In this document: positions 34,755 to 47,400 of the stretch, piece by piece
How the letters are laid out: each line of letters begins with the position of its first letter
How positions within the stretch are numbered: position 1 is the stretch's first letter
Source of the DNA: Lasiosphaeria ovina
Lineage: Eukaryota; Ascomycota; Sordariomycetes; Sordariales; Lasiosphaeriaceae
Assembly (NCBI GenBank): GCA_033439765.1
Contig: JAULSN010000002.1
Coordinates: 186,001 to 250,000, forward strand
Reading direction: 5' to 3'
Length of the DNA stretch: 64,000 nt
Program-made: the position numbers and the translations under genes
Notes under the pieces: generated by a model
The model's database searches: none
What the model was told of the DNA's origin: nothing
Seen by the model: only the letters and a program-made list of their open reading frames with translations

Positions 34755-36150
34755 CTAAATAATATCCCCGCCCCATCCGCCACCTCCAAACGCTCCTCCT
34801 CCAGCTCCAGGCCGCCCACCGCCAAACCTCGGTGCCCCGCCTGGGCCTAGCGGATCCCAGCGCGCGCCAGGCGGGATCTGCGGGTCGAATTCCCCTCCTC
34901 CTCCTCCCTGGCCACCCCCTCGCGGGCCCTGGAACAGCGGGTCGTCAAACGTCGGGTGCATGCCGCCGCCGCGGCGGCCGCCAGGTCTCGCGGGGCCGCC
35001 CAGGAACCCGCCGCCCACGCCGCCGCCGTTGATGGGGTCGCCCGGGCCGAGGCCCGCGGGGTAGAGGTCGCTGCGGCCAAAGTCGAACGGCGAGCGCGCT
35101 CCTGGGTGCGGCACCAGCAGCGGTCCGCGTGGCGGCTGGTTCACCTCGTACTCGTCCTCAAAGTCGGGCGGCGGGAAGTCGCCCACCGGGAACGGGCGGC
35201 GCGCTGGCGCCGCGAGCGGGTCGATCAGCGGGTACGGCCGCGCCGGCTCCGGCAGCGGGTCTGGCATCTGTGGCGGCCCGTGCGGGTTGCGCGCGCCCGA
35301 CCGCAGGCGAGCGTCCGTGTCGGCGTCTTGTCGCGCTGCTCGGTCATCGGCGTCCTCTTCCTCCTGGTAGCCTTCTTTCTGGAGCCCTGGGATCAGGCGC
35401 TGGATGATGTTGATCTTGAGGAGCGATGCGAGATCTAGACGGAAGGTGCGGGGGGTTATTAGCATTGCTGTTGACGGGTATAGTGGAAGAGACTTGGGGT
35501 GGCATGATATGTCTGTGTGTGTTTGTTGATGGCGAAGGTGCCACTGGAGTGGAAGGAACAGACTCACCCTTGATCCGCTCCTCGGAAATAAACACCCTCT
35601 TGAGCTTGTCTGACAGATCCCCGCGGTCCTCGGCGCCCTCAGCTGTCATGGCGATGCGCACGGGGAGGGCCGCAGACGAGATGTAGTCGCGGGCGGAGAG
35701 CTCGAGGCGGGCGATGCGCTCGTCGCCGACGGCCAGGCCGCGGATTTCCATCTTGGCGCCCATGCGGTCGACGCGCACGACGAACTGCATCGACGACTGC
35801 GTGTGCGCGTACACGAAGCTGTGCGAGCTGAGGCTGCGGTTCCATTGGGCGGGCAGTCGCGGGGCGAGGCGCGTGCATTCGGATTCTGGGGTTGCGCAGC
35901 AAGCAAAGCGTCAGCAACAAGTGGACCGGGAAGGTTGGGTTGTGTGGGCTGGCGGCGACGCACCAATCTTTTGCTCCTCGTCGAAGCCAAGCAGCCGGAA
36001 CCCGAGACTAATCATGCAGGCGTGTGTAAACAGCGAGATGGCGTCGAGCGAGCTGCTCAGATCCGACGTCGTATCGTCCTTCTCGTGGGTCGGGAGTGCC
36101 TCGGCCATGCGCTCCAGGGCGGCGGCCGGGCTGAGTGGGTTGGACGTCAT
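34755..36150 (-). CDS. PI31-like proteasome regulator
   Basis: Exons 36150-35964, 35885-35568 and 35434-34755 give 394 residues. The N-terminal half is the globular FP domain of PI31/Fbxo7 (PLSPAAALERMAEALPTHEKDD, SLFTHACMISLGFRLLGFDEEQKI, SFVYAHTQSSMQFVVRVDRMGAKMEIRGLAVGDERIARLELSARDYIS). The C-terminal half is the proline/glycine-rich PI31 tail: RPFPVGDFPPPDFEDEYEV, GRSDLYPAGLGPGDPI, then GG(M)HPTFDDPLF, RWDPLGPG, and a Gly-rich end. The HPTFDDPLF and PPGARWDPLGPG segments match the part that binds and inhibits the 20S core and helps assembly. It likely acts in the cytosol and nucleus as a proteasome adaptor. The opposite-strand frames in this GC-rich tail are shadows. Confidence 0.9.
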
Positions 36151-37296
36151 GGCTTTGCTGCCGTAACGGTACGCGAGATTCTGGTTTCTGCGTGAGCTGC
36201 AGTTGGTTCGGTGAAATGCGTCAAAGTCGGTTGGTTCGAGCTGGTGAGCTCTGTGATTTCTTTGGGCGGAGGTGTAAGAGCTTGGAAAGAATTCAGGTGA
36301 GGAGAAACGAGGTCAACGTCATGGGCTCGCTGTAGTCACTGTCTGCCCAAGTGGGTAATCACTTGTGTGGGGTTAGGTTACTGCATAGGGTCTCGGTGTT
36401 AAAGCTCCCTGACGAAACGCGTCACCCGCTTCAGCCTTAAAACTGTGGGGCTCACAGTTTGCTGGCCCCTGCTCTGTACCAGAGGGTACGGTGCAAGTAC
36501 CTGTACATACATACCAGTCAAGTTACTCGGGAGGCCAGGTTCACCATTAGAATTAATTAAGCTTCGCTGATAATGAAGTCTTGGGCCAAAACTCTAGTTA
36601 CCATTAAACTGCTGAGACGAATATAAGAACAAGGGTCGAATTACTACTATAATCGGCAATTAATCCACACGGGGACCGTCTACGCCGGTCTGCCCGCAGC
36701 CCCGTCGTGCTTTTGCCTGTCTGTTCTGGGATGTGCTATGTGCTATGCTACTAATTTCTCCCACGTGGTGGAATATCCGCTGCTCCTACCAAATCATGCG
36801 AAGGAAGGAGCTGGGAGAAGGAGCTGGGAGGGATAGGAACGCTGTGCTATGAGAGGGAGAGTGAGAGGGAGGGGACCCATCCGCAAAGGTATCAACATCA
36901 ATTGACAAACATCTGACTAAGAGGAAGAGGATAGTCTTGAGAGCCGCTACGCTCTTTCTCTGGCCCTTCTTCGCTCCTAGCCACTCCTCAAGCCACTATG
37001 CATGCTGCTCATAAACAAATAACAGGAAACCCACATGTACCTACTTTATGACAAACCAGGCCCAAGGCAACAAGCCTCGGCCTCCTCCAGGGCAGCTAAA
37101 ATCGTGCTGTCTCTAGCACCAAGTCTAACTATCCTGTACCCGTTATTGGTGAGCACATTTCATTGCGCGAGACCCCGATATAGACCTGGCACTATTCCCG
37201 CCGCCGTAGCCACCAGTGCTTGCGAAAATGGAAAGGGACCGAAAGAACCCTTCTCGTCCCCGGCTGAAGCGCGTTATGATTCACCTCACCGCTCTC
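36151..37296. other. Intergenic stretch
   Basis: Promoter side of the PI31 gene and 3' flank of Kap114. No gene seen; purine-rich (GGGAGAAGGAGCTGGGAG) near 36810-36880. It includes short dispersed CTA/CTT-rich repeats but nothing that I can name. Confidence 0.6.
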
Positions 37297-40200
37297 CTAC
37301 TGCGACGCGAGCTCATGAAGCTTCGTCTTCTCGTCTTCGGTAAGCATGGCGAACCAGCCCTGGAAGCCGGCCGTGTTTTCGCGGGCGGCGCGGATGAAGA
37401 ACTCGGTGAGGTATGCCTGCGTCTCGTCGTCAGGCTGCTTCGAGTTGGCGCTGTCGAGCCAGCCCATTAGGTCCGCCTTGGTGCTTCCAAGTGACAGATC
37501 AAGCATGTCGCCCGGCTCGTCCTCCCAGCCCTCATCGCCATCGTCGTCCTCGGCATCGGCAAAGTCGGTAGCTGCCGCGGCTGCTAGATTAGCCGCGGCC
37601 TGGACGCCAGATGCCGAGAGGAGATCCTCAATCAGAACCTTGAGGATCTTGAGCGGCGCCGGGATGATGGTGTACTGGTCTGGGTCTGGCAGATGATTAG
37701 CTGTAAAGTAAGTGAGCCAAAACCCAAGTTGAATGGGTCCCGCCAGGCCATCGGAAACGACTTACTTTGCCTTGAGCGAGACCTCGTCAGTATCCTATCG
37801 CTGCTGGTTATTATCAGATCACCCTTGACCTGCGTCTGGGCCACGCGGGCATCGTTGAGCGAGTAGAGCTTTGAGAGAGCAATGACGCTTTGACGAGACG
37901 AATTAGCTCAGGCCCTTGTGAGACGTGGTGTTGTCATATGTTGACTTACTTTTGACGTATCTCGTCATAGCCAGCAAAGCTGACGGAATTCTCAAGCCAC
38001 TTGCTGAGGACGACCTGAAGACCGCTCTGGCCGCTGATCTGGATCTCGCCTAGGAAATTAACAACGTCTTGGGCCCCGACAAGAGAGAGGCGGGCGAAGA
38101 TGCTGATGAGCGACTGTATGAAAGCTGGTGCCTGCGCTGTCTCTAGGCGGGCTGCAACGGCCTGGAGGAGCTGCGGCAAAAATGGGCCCAGCCTCTCTTG
38201 GCCGGCTTTCTCGACGAGTTCGGCAGCCAGGCCACCAACCTCGGATGCGGCATTGTCCTCGACCAGAGGACCGAGCAAACGATCAATTATGAGGAGGCAG
38301 ACCTCCAAACCGGAACGGCCAGTTTCGTCTTGCCAGCCAAACACCTGATGGTGGTCATGCATGAGCATGTACTTGACCGCCTCGGCGCCTGGGCGCAAAA
38401 CATCGCCCTCGGTGGAGCTCATCAAGAGCCGATTGAGCTTCGGGAGGGTAGAGGCAACGAACCCAGTGGGGAGAGGCTCCGCGCCGTATTGAACGAGAAG
38501 AGCCAGCAGCTCCGTCGCCAACTGCAATACTGTTAGCAATCACAACTGGGACAGGCCAACAAAGCCAAAGGGGAAGATGGGGGGAAAAAAATTACCGTGA
38601 CTAGCGGGTCGTCCTGTGTCATATTGGCAACGTCAAAGGCGCCTATGATAGACGGCAAGACTTTGGCGCACAGCGCCGTGTAGGCGGCCGTCTCACTCAG
38701 CGTCTTAACGACCGACTCAAACGTCTCGCAAACAATCATGGTGACCTGGAAGTTGGAGGCGCCATGCTTGGCAATTACAAAGAGCAGGTCGATCGCCTTG
38801 CTGTCCGGCTGGATAGCAATGCGCATGTCCATGCTGATGGCCTGACGAAGTGTTTCAAGGAGGGTTACCAAGAGGTCGTCGGCATCCTCCAGCTCGGTGA
38901 GATCCTTCGCCTCTAGGAAGTTCTGAATGGCCAAGATGATACTGAGCTGTCTATCGGCCGGGATACCTGTAGCGATAAAGCCCTCGATTGCCTTGACACA
39001 CGAGACCTGCACGAGCTCGGAGCTGTCCATAGTCGTCGACTCGATGGCCCGGTCAAGCAGTGCTGTCGCCGGCTGGTAGCTCTGGCACAAGACGCCCGCA
39101 ACCAGGAAGCCCCGAGCGCGCAGAATTGGCTCGTCTTGCCTGCTGATGGCATAGTTGACAAGTTCGAGGTAAGCGCCTGCGATACCACTCGGGACCAGCT
39201 TGTCGCAGTCCTGGAAGTCGTTTAGGAGGGCATTGAAGAGGTACAGCGCCGCTTCTTGTCTGCGCCAGTCCTGGCGTCCGGTGGTGAAGATGGTCTTTGT
39301 GTACGCAAACAACCCCTCGAGAGCCTGCTGGCCCAGCCATTCCGAAAGCTTGATCAGAAGGTCACCGCAAGCGGTTCTGGCGGTGTAGTTGGAAGAGAGC
39401 GAGGTCTCTTCGGCGAGATAGAGCGAAACATCGATATCCCACAGACCTTCCTCCTCCTGGGTTATCTGCGAGTACGAGACAAGCAGCTTCATGAGGTCCA
39501 GGACCCAAGGGGTGTCGTGGGCGGCACCATGGGCGGCAATATCGGCCTGGAGCTGCTTCTGTACAGGGGAGGCTCGCATGCACTGGTTAAGGAAATCGAG
39601 CTCGTCCAGAACAAGGAAGTCAAGCGTGAATGGAAGACCGTCGATATCCTCAAGACGCCCCTGCGCGTCCGCCTCAATGAACAGTTCCTGGTACGAGCCC
39701 TGCAGTCTCGAGAGCTCCTCCCAGGTTGCTTTGAAGAACGTGGGGCTCTGGGGGAGCAAAAGGCTGGGGAAGACAGTCTTGATCTTGATCAGAGTCTTGA
39801 GGGCCTGGACCTTGAGCGCGACAGGGCCGTACCAGCTGTCGGGCTGCGAATCGGCGCCGCCACGGTCGGGGAGCGGCGTATTGATGACCTGCTCCAGGAA
39901 CGGAAGCCACCCCTCGAGAACCTCGCCAGCAAAATTCCTGACATCTTTCTTATGGTCATCCTTGACAATATCCATGAGGTCGAAGCAGCTCCTAAAGACG
40001 AGCACTGCCAAGCTGCGGTGAGTCTCCTTGCGGTTATCGTTAAGAGCGACGTCGTAGCACGCCTTGATGATGTCGCGGGCCACGGAGAAGAATTGTTCGT
40101 CCGACAGGCTTTCTTCGACCAGGTCTTGGAGAATGCGCAGAGCGCCGTGGAGTTGGGTGTCTGTTCCCGCGGGCATGACGCCGAGGACGGCAGGGAGGAG

Positions 40201-40666
40201 GGCGGGCCATTGGTCGGGGAAGTCGACCATGGCGATCTTGGAGACGACATAGCTGGATTGGGCGACATTCCCCGGTTAGTGTCTTGGCCCGACAGAGGGA
40301 GTACAAGGCTTGGTGAATGACTTGAGCTTACCTAGCGGCAAGCTTCACTTTGCGCTGCTCTTCGCCAGGACTCAGCACCAGCTCGAGGACAATGTGGCGG
40401 AGCTGGTCCTTGACCTGGTCGGGAATGGGGATGTGAGGCCCATCGCCGCCGTCGGGGCTCCAGTTCTCCTCGAGGAACTTCCGCAAGACGGTCAATGCAG
40501 ACTGGCGGATCTCGACGGGGGCTTCCACGTGGGCGCCGATGCGGGCAAGCGACAGAGGGAAGTCGGGATTGTTCCTGGCACGCTCGAGCTCGAGCTCGGC
40601 CTGCCTGCGTGGCGCCTCCAGGGCCAGCTGCGTACTGGCGAGCAGCTGCACCAAGTGCTCTTCCAT
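37297..40666 (-). CDS. kap114: Importin-beta family karyopherin Kap114 / importin-9
   Basis: Exons 40666-40332, 40252-38596, 38521-37950, 37887-37766 and 37700-37297 give 1029 residues, the family size. The N-terminus (MEEHLVQLLASTQLALEAPRRQAELELERARNNPDFPLSLARI) is the first HEAT repeats. The importin-beta N-terminal region continues with EIRQSALTVLRKFLEENWSP and SYVVSKIAMVDFPDQWPALLP, the latter spliced between exons 1 and 2. HEAT repeats follow to the end, with an acidic insertion (DFADAEDDDGDEGWEDEPGDML) near the C-terminus. The acidic stretch and the FPDQWP motif favour Kap114/IPO9, which imports TBP and histones H2A-H2B. TBP-like fragments found elsewhere in this window are unrelated by position. 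Intron three is weakly bounded; exon four (122 nt) was found by its KLYSLNDARVAQTQVKGDLI. Confidence 0.9.
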
Positions 40667-41436
40667 CTTTAAACAGCTTAATCTTTAACCGTCTGTTCCT
40701 ATTTTCGTCTCGAGCGGGGGAGGCCAGTGCTGGCTGGGGAGACGGAGCTAACGTGCTCGTACTTGGTGTTTAAATATTTGGCTGAGGCTAGACGGCTTTG
40801 TTTTGTATACAAGGTGAAACGCGAGTTGACCACCCAAGGTAAGCTTGCCGAGTAGGGTAAGGTAGGTCGCACGTGTATGCATGTACGGGGAGAGTACGTA
40901 GTGTGCTGGAGGGTGGTATGGTTCAGTCAGCAATAAGGTTTGCTCGTAGATGGTCCCTTCTTATTTGCAGGTGGTGGGCAGCCCTATCAAAATGGCGAGT
41001 GTGATGTGGGGTTGAGCGCGCGACCAGTGGGTTGAGACGCGCTGCTTTTGACCTGGCGGGGGAAACAGTCAGGCCACAGTTTAATCACCACCAAGTCTAG
41101 TCATTGGGTGCAAAGCTCGTAGTTAATTGTAGGGATGTGGGTACCATTGAAGTCACATGCTTTGGCGTTGCGGGACTGGGCGAAAAGGCAACGCGTCACC
41201 CTGACCAACCCCGCGATTGTGTCAAGGATGATCCAATCCCACAGTCTTGGGCCTTCCGCGCAAAGAGCTTCACGAAACCTCGAGCGACTGAAAGAGATAA
41301 GAAAATCTTCTAGGCTTGACGAATTGGCAAGATTTTTGCACGCTGCCGATTAGCTAGTATTGTGTTCTTTCAAAACTCTCCCTTCTTTTTTTCCTTTTAC
41401 TTTTCGGTTTCTTTCTTCAGAGGCTTAGCTGCCGCA
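40667..41436. promoter_or_regulatory. Divergent promoter region between Kap114 and REV7
   Basis: 770 bp between two divergent start codons, with no coding signal. It is inferred to contain both promoters. No specific element was recognised; the last 60 bp before REV7 are pyrimidine-rich. Confidence 0.5.
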
Positions 41437-42515
41437 ATGCCCCCCCCTCCTGTCACTCGGGCTCCAGCCCCGCGCCCCAACACAGCAACCGCAGCCTCCT
41501 CGTCGCCATCCCTGCCCCTGGACCAAGGCTTCAGGCTCTTGACGTCGTTCAACTCGTTCCTGACGGTCGCCGTCCACAACATCCTGTTCTACAGGGGCAT
41601 CTACCCCGCATCCACCTTCCTGTCGGCGCGTGCATACAACCTGCCGGTGCACCAGAACCGCCACCCCAAGGTCTGCTCGTGGATCCGCGATGCCGTCGAC
41701 GCCGTGGCTGCCCAGATTGCGGGCGGCCATGTCGCACGCATCGCCGTCGTGATCCACTCGCCGCCTCCTGCTGCCTCTGACCCATCATCGTCATCCGAGT
41801 CAAGCGGCTTAGCGGAGGGGGACGAGCAGCAGAGGGCAAAAAGGCTGCCGCCGCCCGGCTCGGTCCTCGAGCGCTGGATGTTTGACGTAAGCCGGTTTCC
41901 GGCGTGGCCAACGGGCGGGAGTGCCGGGGGCGATGCCCCCAAAGCTATGCGGGGTTTCGGCAAGATGCTTTCAGAGCAAGCCTGCCACGAACAGAGCCGC
42001 GATAACCTCCCCTCCAATAGCAGACCCCCGTCCAACGCGGCGGCAGGAGAGTCACGAGATGACAAGGTCAACTGGATAGACGTGGATGAGCAGTTCCGCG
42101 GCGCACTGCGGCGGATGGCCTACGCAGGCGAGAAGATGGACAGTCTTCCCGAGGGATGCACGTTTACGGTAGCAGTAGAACTGCGGGACGAAGCACTGGC
42201 ACCGATAGGGGTAAGTTATCTTCCTTTGCTCTCTGTCTCGTTACGAAGGCGTCTACGCGTGAGTGATATAAGAGACGTGGGAGAGTTGACATCTCATGCC
42301 GTCATCCGTCCCAACAGCATCCACAGGCCTGGATCCCCGCGGAGCCAAACAGACAGTCTCCTGGAGTCGAGGACCGATTTGGGCCGACGACTGAGGCTAG
42401 AAACGATCTGGCCGGCGTCAAGACGAGGCCGGTGCGGTCAGTCGAGGCTGGCCCTCTATTCTTTGAGTGCTGGATTGAAGAAGCACAGGCAAAAGACGAG
42501 ACTGTATATGATTGA
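41437..42515 (+). CDS. rev7: REV7/MAD2B HORMA-domain protein (DNA polymerase zeta subunit)
   Basis: Exons 41437-42210 (donor GTAAGT) and 42318-42515 give 323 residues. The HORMA domain opens with LLTSFNSFLTVAVHNILFYRGIYPASTFLSARAYNLPVHQNRHPKVCSWIRDAVDAV (residues about 30-90), the typical Rev7 start. It continues with RIAVVIHSP and, after a Ser/Pro-rich insertion (about 110-190), ERWMFDVSRFPAW and the C-terminal safety-belt part FTVAVELRDEALAPIG, then PLFFECWIEEAQAKDETVYD. Rev7 bridges Rev1 and the Rev3 catalytic subunit for translesion synthesis, and in animals also works in shieldin and cell-cycle control. This is longer than human REV7 because of the disordered insertion. Start is the first ATG; an upstream GTG is open but not used. 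Intron two-half was chosen because it restores the WIEEAQ end. Confidence 0.85.
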
Positions 42516-43735
42516 GCGTGGGCTGCTGCAATGGCAGGACATACTGTTGTGTTTAGCTACGCATTCAGACAATGCGGATTCCGGCAGGCAGTCAGCAGAA
42601 GTTAGCTACCTTGCCGTAACTATTTACATCAACTGCACAGACTTAAAGAAAGAAATACCGAGCAGCCTTTTTTTGCAGGACACCCAAGGTCTTCATTGTG
42701 ATCCTTTTACCTGTGAGACTGGTGTCCGCACCCGTAAGAACTACCCTCAGAACCTAAACCGGAATCTCAGATGACCAACAATGCATCCGTCTCAACAAAC
42801 CCAGGCAAGTTATCTCGGTTTAATGTAATTAGAGTACAACTCTCCATTGCGGGACATCTTCGAGAATTGAGAAGAACCTGACCGCAGCCGAGTGTAAGTC
42901 TATGGTCGAAGTTCCCACAAACGGAATCACATGAAAATTCGCCAGATAACACACAAATATATGTAGGCCACGGTGTCGAGCCAGCAGAGGAGAAAGAAAG
43001 AGGCAAGCGTGCAGTATGAGTGAGCATTGAAACGAACATGATAGCAACAACACCCTTCACGCTTCATGTTATCGTATCGTACAAAGAATTTCCGAGGAGC
43101 CACCACTCCCACTCCCACTCCCACTCCAGCTGTCACCACACCACACCGCACTGCATCGCTCATACATGTGTGTGTGTATATGTGTGGCCCGCCGAAGCCA
43201 AGTTCGTCATGATCTCGTGCCAATGCCGTCCGGATTTATACAAGTCAAGTCCCAAAGTCCAGTCCAAACAAAGCAAGCAAAGCGCCCAGACGAGACGACA
43301 CAAAAACCGCTTGCCTGCTTTTGCTTTGGTGCCTCTGCCGGCCTCCGCTGCCTCGGCCGCATCAGAGAACAGCGTATACCCAACAGAAAAGCAGAAAATA
43401 TAAAAACCCCTTCAAGATAAAAAACGCCCAGTGCTCTGCCTCCCTCCCTCCCTCCCTCCCTCCCCAACCCGCCCGCCCGCTCGCCCGTGACCCATATTTT
43501 ATATTTTGATCGAACCATCATTCCATGCAGCCCCATCAAAAAACCACAACAGAATACCCCCATTCCAACCCAGCCTTGCTAGGCCCAAATTCATTGCTCC
43601 TCCCTGCCACGGAGGGATAATGTCTTCCCGTTATCCCTGCCAGCCCCCGCCAACCCATTCCATACAATTAAACCAGATAGATCAGCCCATATTAGACAGG
43701 CAGACAGACAGCCAGCTCGCTCGCTCAGAATTTCA
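42516..43735. other. Intergenic stretch with microsatellites
   Basis: 3' flanks of REV7 (+) and the Bud3-type gene (-). (CCACTC)n at 43103-43127 and (CCCT)n at 43438-43465 are simple repeats. No coding signal. Confidence 0.7.
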
Positions 43736-44445
43736 TCAGTGGTCTCCGCCCGCGTCTCTGCTCCCCTTGAGCAGGGTCCTGAGGCTGACCATCTCGCGCC
43801 TCAGGTGGGAGTTGTCCTTCTTGATCCTGGCCGTCTCCTCGCTGCTCTCTTTGACCTTTGTCATGAGCTCCTCCTTGTCGTCGCGGCCTTTGCCCTTGAG
43901 GGCCCTGACGATCTTGCCCAGCTCCGAGTTGAACTTCTCGTAGAGGAGCTCGTTCTCGGCCGTCGCCTCCTTGTACAGCTGGTCGATGGCCTTGACCTTG
44001 GCCTCGGTCGCCTTTAGCGTCGCCTCCATGTCCCGCTGTATCTCGGCATGCCGATCCTGCAGTTCCTGCATGGCCTGGGGGACTCGGTCCTCCAGCGCCT
44101 TGACAGCCGCTGACAGGTTGCGCAAGTCCGTGGTGGCCGAGCGCGGCAGGGCAGAGTTGACGCGAGCCATGTCTTCAGAGATCCGCGAAAGCTCAGACTT
44201 GAGAGAGGCATCTACCTCGTCAACAGCCTTCTTCTCGACCTGGAGACGTTCCCGAAGTTTCTGGGGCGACTGGAGACGGAGTTTTTGCGTGGCGGTTCCG
44301 GCCTTGGTGGGACTGGAAGTTGGACGGCTACGTGACTCGTTCCCATTTATGGGAATGCGCGACGGCTTCAACATCGGAATTTGAGATGGTGAGAGGGCCT
44401 TGCTCTGCAGCTTCAGCTTGTCGCCGTCTTGAGACTGCTGTACAG

Positions 44446-44488
<43 letters not shown>

Positions 44489-47400
44489 CTGCTGGAAGGT
44501 ATCCCCGATATTCTCCTTCTGCCGTGAGGAGCGCAATGGTTGTGCCATTGAATGCGGGCTGATCGGGATCTTTGATGGTGACTGGCCTCGAGAAGACGAG
44601 TTGAACTTTTCAGACGTCTGCTGCTTGTTGATGCGGAGAGGCATCAGAGGCGGGTCTTCCAGACTCGCGGCTGCTAGCAATGACTTCAAATCGGAGAGCG
44701 AGCTACGCCGTTTCTTCTTCAGAGACTTCGCTTCTGCCGTCTCGACTTCAGGTTCTCCAATGGTCTCAAGCCTGTGGGAACTTGCAGGCCTGTGCTGTAT
44801 ATCGTCAAAAGCGCCGGCTACAGGGGGTCTATCCCTAGACGCTGGGCGACGGAGCTTGTTGGGAATCGAGCCTGGGATCCCCATATCAACCGATCTCGAC
44901 CGGGACGATGCCTTGGACAGGCTTGAACTCTCGCCGGCTCCTGGGTTCCTCGCATGCTTGCTGAGAGAACGCCACATTGACGGACGCTCCGAGTCAGTTT
45001 TGCTGTTCTGGCGGAGGATGTTGTCAAACCCAAACTTCCTCCGGAGTGAGGAGGTGTTGGAAGTCATGGACCCTGTGGCAGACTTGTGACTTCGGCTGCT
45101 TGCGTTCAGGGAGTCATACGCCGAACCTCCGAGATTGAAGCTGGCGGCAAACCCGGAATCCTCAAAGATGCGGTCGCAGTCCTCCACCATGCGGTCGAGA
45201 AGATTGATATAATCGGGCGCTTTCCCGTTATCGGCCAGGAGCTCCGCAAATGCAAGTGTCAGTGCGCCTCTATCACCGTCGTTGCTGCAGCCATCCAAGA
45301 GATCTGCCAAGAGTTTGATGAGGGCGGTGAAAGCGCGACGGTTCTGGGGGGCCATGTCGCCGAACAGGAAGCGCACAAAGTCGGCAAAGTCGCCAGGGAC
45401 TTTCTTCGAGGCTCGGATTTGGAGCGCATCGAGTGTCTGCATAGTCATGATGGGTCCTATCTGTTCTCTCCAGGCAATGCGGCAAAACTTCTCGAAGGCC
45501 GCGAATATCACCTCAGTGCCTAGCTCTGAGGAAGCATCGAGATCATAGGGGAATTCGATCAGCCGATTGTAGAGGTCGTTCACCGAAAGTTCGTCCGCAA
45601 ACGATCTATTGAGCAAAGAGCGGCCAACGAAAAACCCCTTCCGCGCCTGCAGACTTGCCATATAACCGGTAAATGTCTGCTCAAGTCGAACTAGCGGGTT
45701 CTCTGGGCGGTCCCCCTCGGCACCTATTCGACCTCCATCTCGATTAGTCAGTGAGCCGGAGATCATCGTCAGATCTTTCTGGCTATTATTGCGTCCAGGT
45801 TGGCCTGAGAAGAGCGTCCCGGAATTTCCTTGAGGTGCCCGTTGATGCTTGGATGCATTGATGACCGTGGTATCGGTCGTGAGATTCAACGAGGATGTGC
45901 TGTTTCCCGCGAGAAAGTTGGAGAGCATCTTCACCGGGGAGGACGCAAGGAAAGACCTGTTGTTCTTCTCCACCTTTGAGGTCATGTTGAGGCCTCGCAG
46001 AATCTTGGTGTAATAAGAGACCAAGGCAGGGACAAGCCGCGGATTCGCCACGCTGAACTGGTTACTGAGAAGCTGGACGATCCTGCGCGACATGGTGGGG
46101 AGTAAATCCTCGAGCGCAATATCGTCGGTATAGTTTTTACCATTCAGACCCAGCGTGTTCATGGAGATCCTTCTCATATCGCCGCATTTGATCTCAATGA
46201 CAATCTCAACTCCATAGTGCCCGACAGGCGCACCCTTAGTGCCTTTCTCATTGTCAATAACAATGCGAATAGGAGCCGGTTCTTTGCGGCCTTCAATCAG
46301 TTGCTCGGCGGCCTCTTGGAAGACGGCAGCATACAGGCCGAAGTTGTTGTCTTGCATTTTGACTGAGCGCAGCGTCCACGCAGGGTCTTCCCTCTCTGCC
46401 TCGGCAAAACGGCCCTCGATCCTGGCCTTGACAATATCTTCCGCCCATCTGCTGGCTTTGCCCTCATACGATTCCCTGAGCAGAAAACATCTCGACGTGA
46501 TGGCTTTGCTAGTGAAGTATGATCCGGCATGTGCCCCTTTCATTTCTTGAGTTGATGTCATCCAGATGAGACTGCCGTCAGAAGACTCGGTGAAGCGGAC
46601 GTCGGCGAGATTGTGCCAGCCAGTAAATGCGAACTCCCAAGTTCCTACCCCTCCAGCGACATTGGTCATGGAAGCAAGCAATCCCGCCGGCGAAGGCTTG
46701 TCAATCTCGCGCAAGAAGTCACGGCCTGTCACCCCCGACTTTGTCTTCTTTTGGAGAATGACGATGCAGTCCGAAAAGAGGAGAAAGATGCCCGCTCGGT
46801 CCTGATGATCGCCAGTAGGCGAACTGATATCGTATGGCGCAGCGAGTTCGACAAAGTCTGTGGCATGGAGTAGTCGTCCTTGTGGCTCCAGATCCAAGGG
46901 CCAGCACTCCACCATTGCACGCAAGCGATTTGTAATGTGGGGCTTCTCTGGCAAAGGGTCGTCCATGGAACAGATATTTGTGATGATATCCCTTGCACGA
47001 AGCATCAAGTGCAAGGCGGGGTGCGTAATAGGAAGGCAGCTGACGATCTGATCAATGAACAGGCTGTAACGAGGAAGTCTCTGGACGGGCTCTATAAGGA
47101 GGGAACGGATGGTCTGCTCTCCAGTCTGGGCGACGCGTTGGCGAAAGCTCGACTGCTGGTCCAGGAAGGAGTTGATAATCTGAGGGAAGTTCTGACTGGC
47201 TCGGATGTAGTCCTGATAGCAGTCGGTGAACTTGGGAAACCACTCGAGAAAGATTCGTGCCATAGCCAGCGCTCCACTCGGGTCTTTGACTCTGTTGGAC
47301 CCTCCCAGGCGTGGGGTGGGGAATGGAAGCTCCATATCCCTCAGGGCATCTTCCTCAGTGTCGTCCATAACCCGGCGCATGTCTTGCATGAAGGCCGTGT

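Noticed and set aside
39256..40320. 354-codon plus-strand ORF opposite Kap114
   Set aside because: Antisense shadow of a long GC-rich HEAT-repeat gene.
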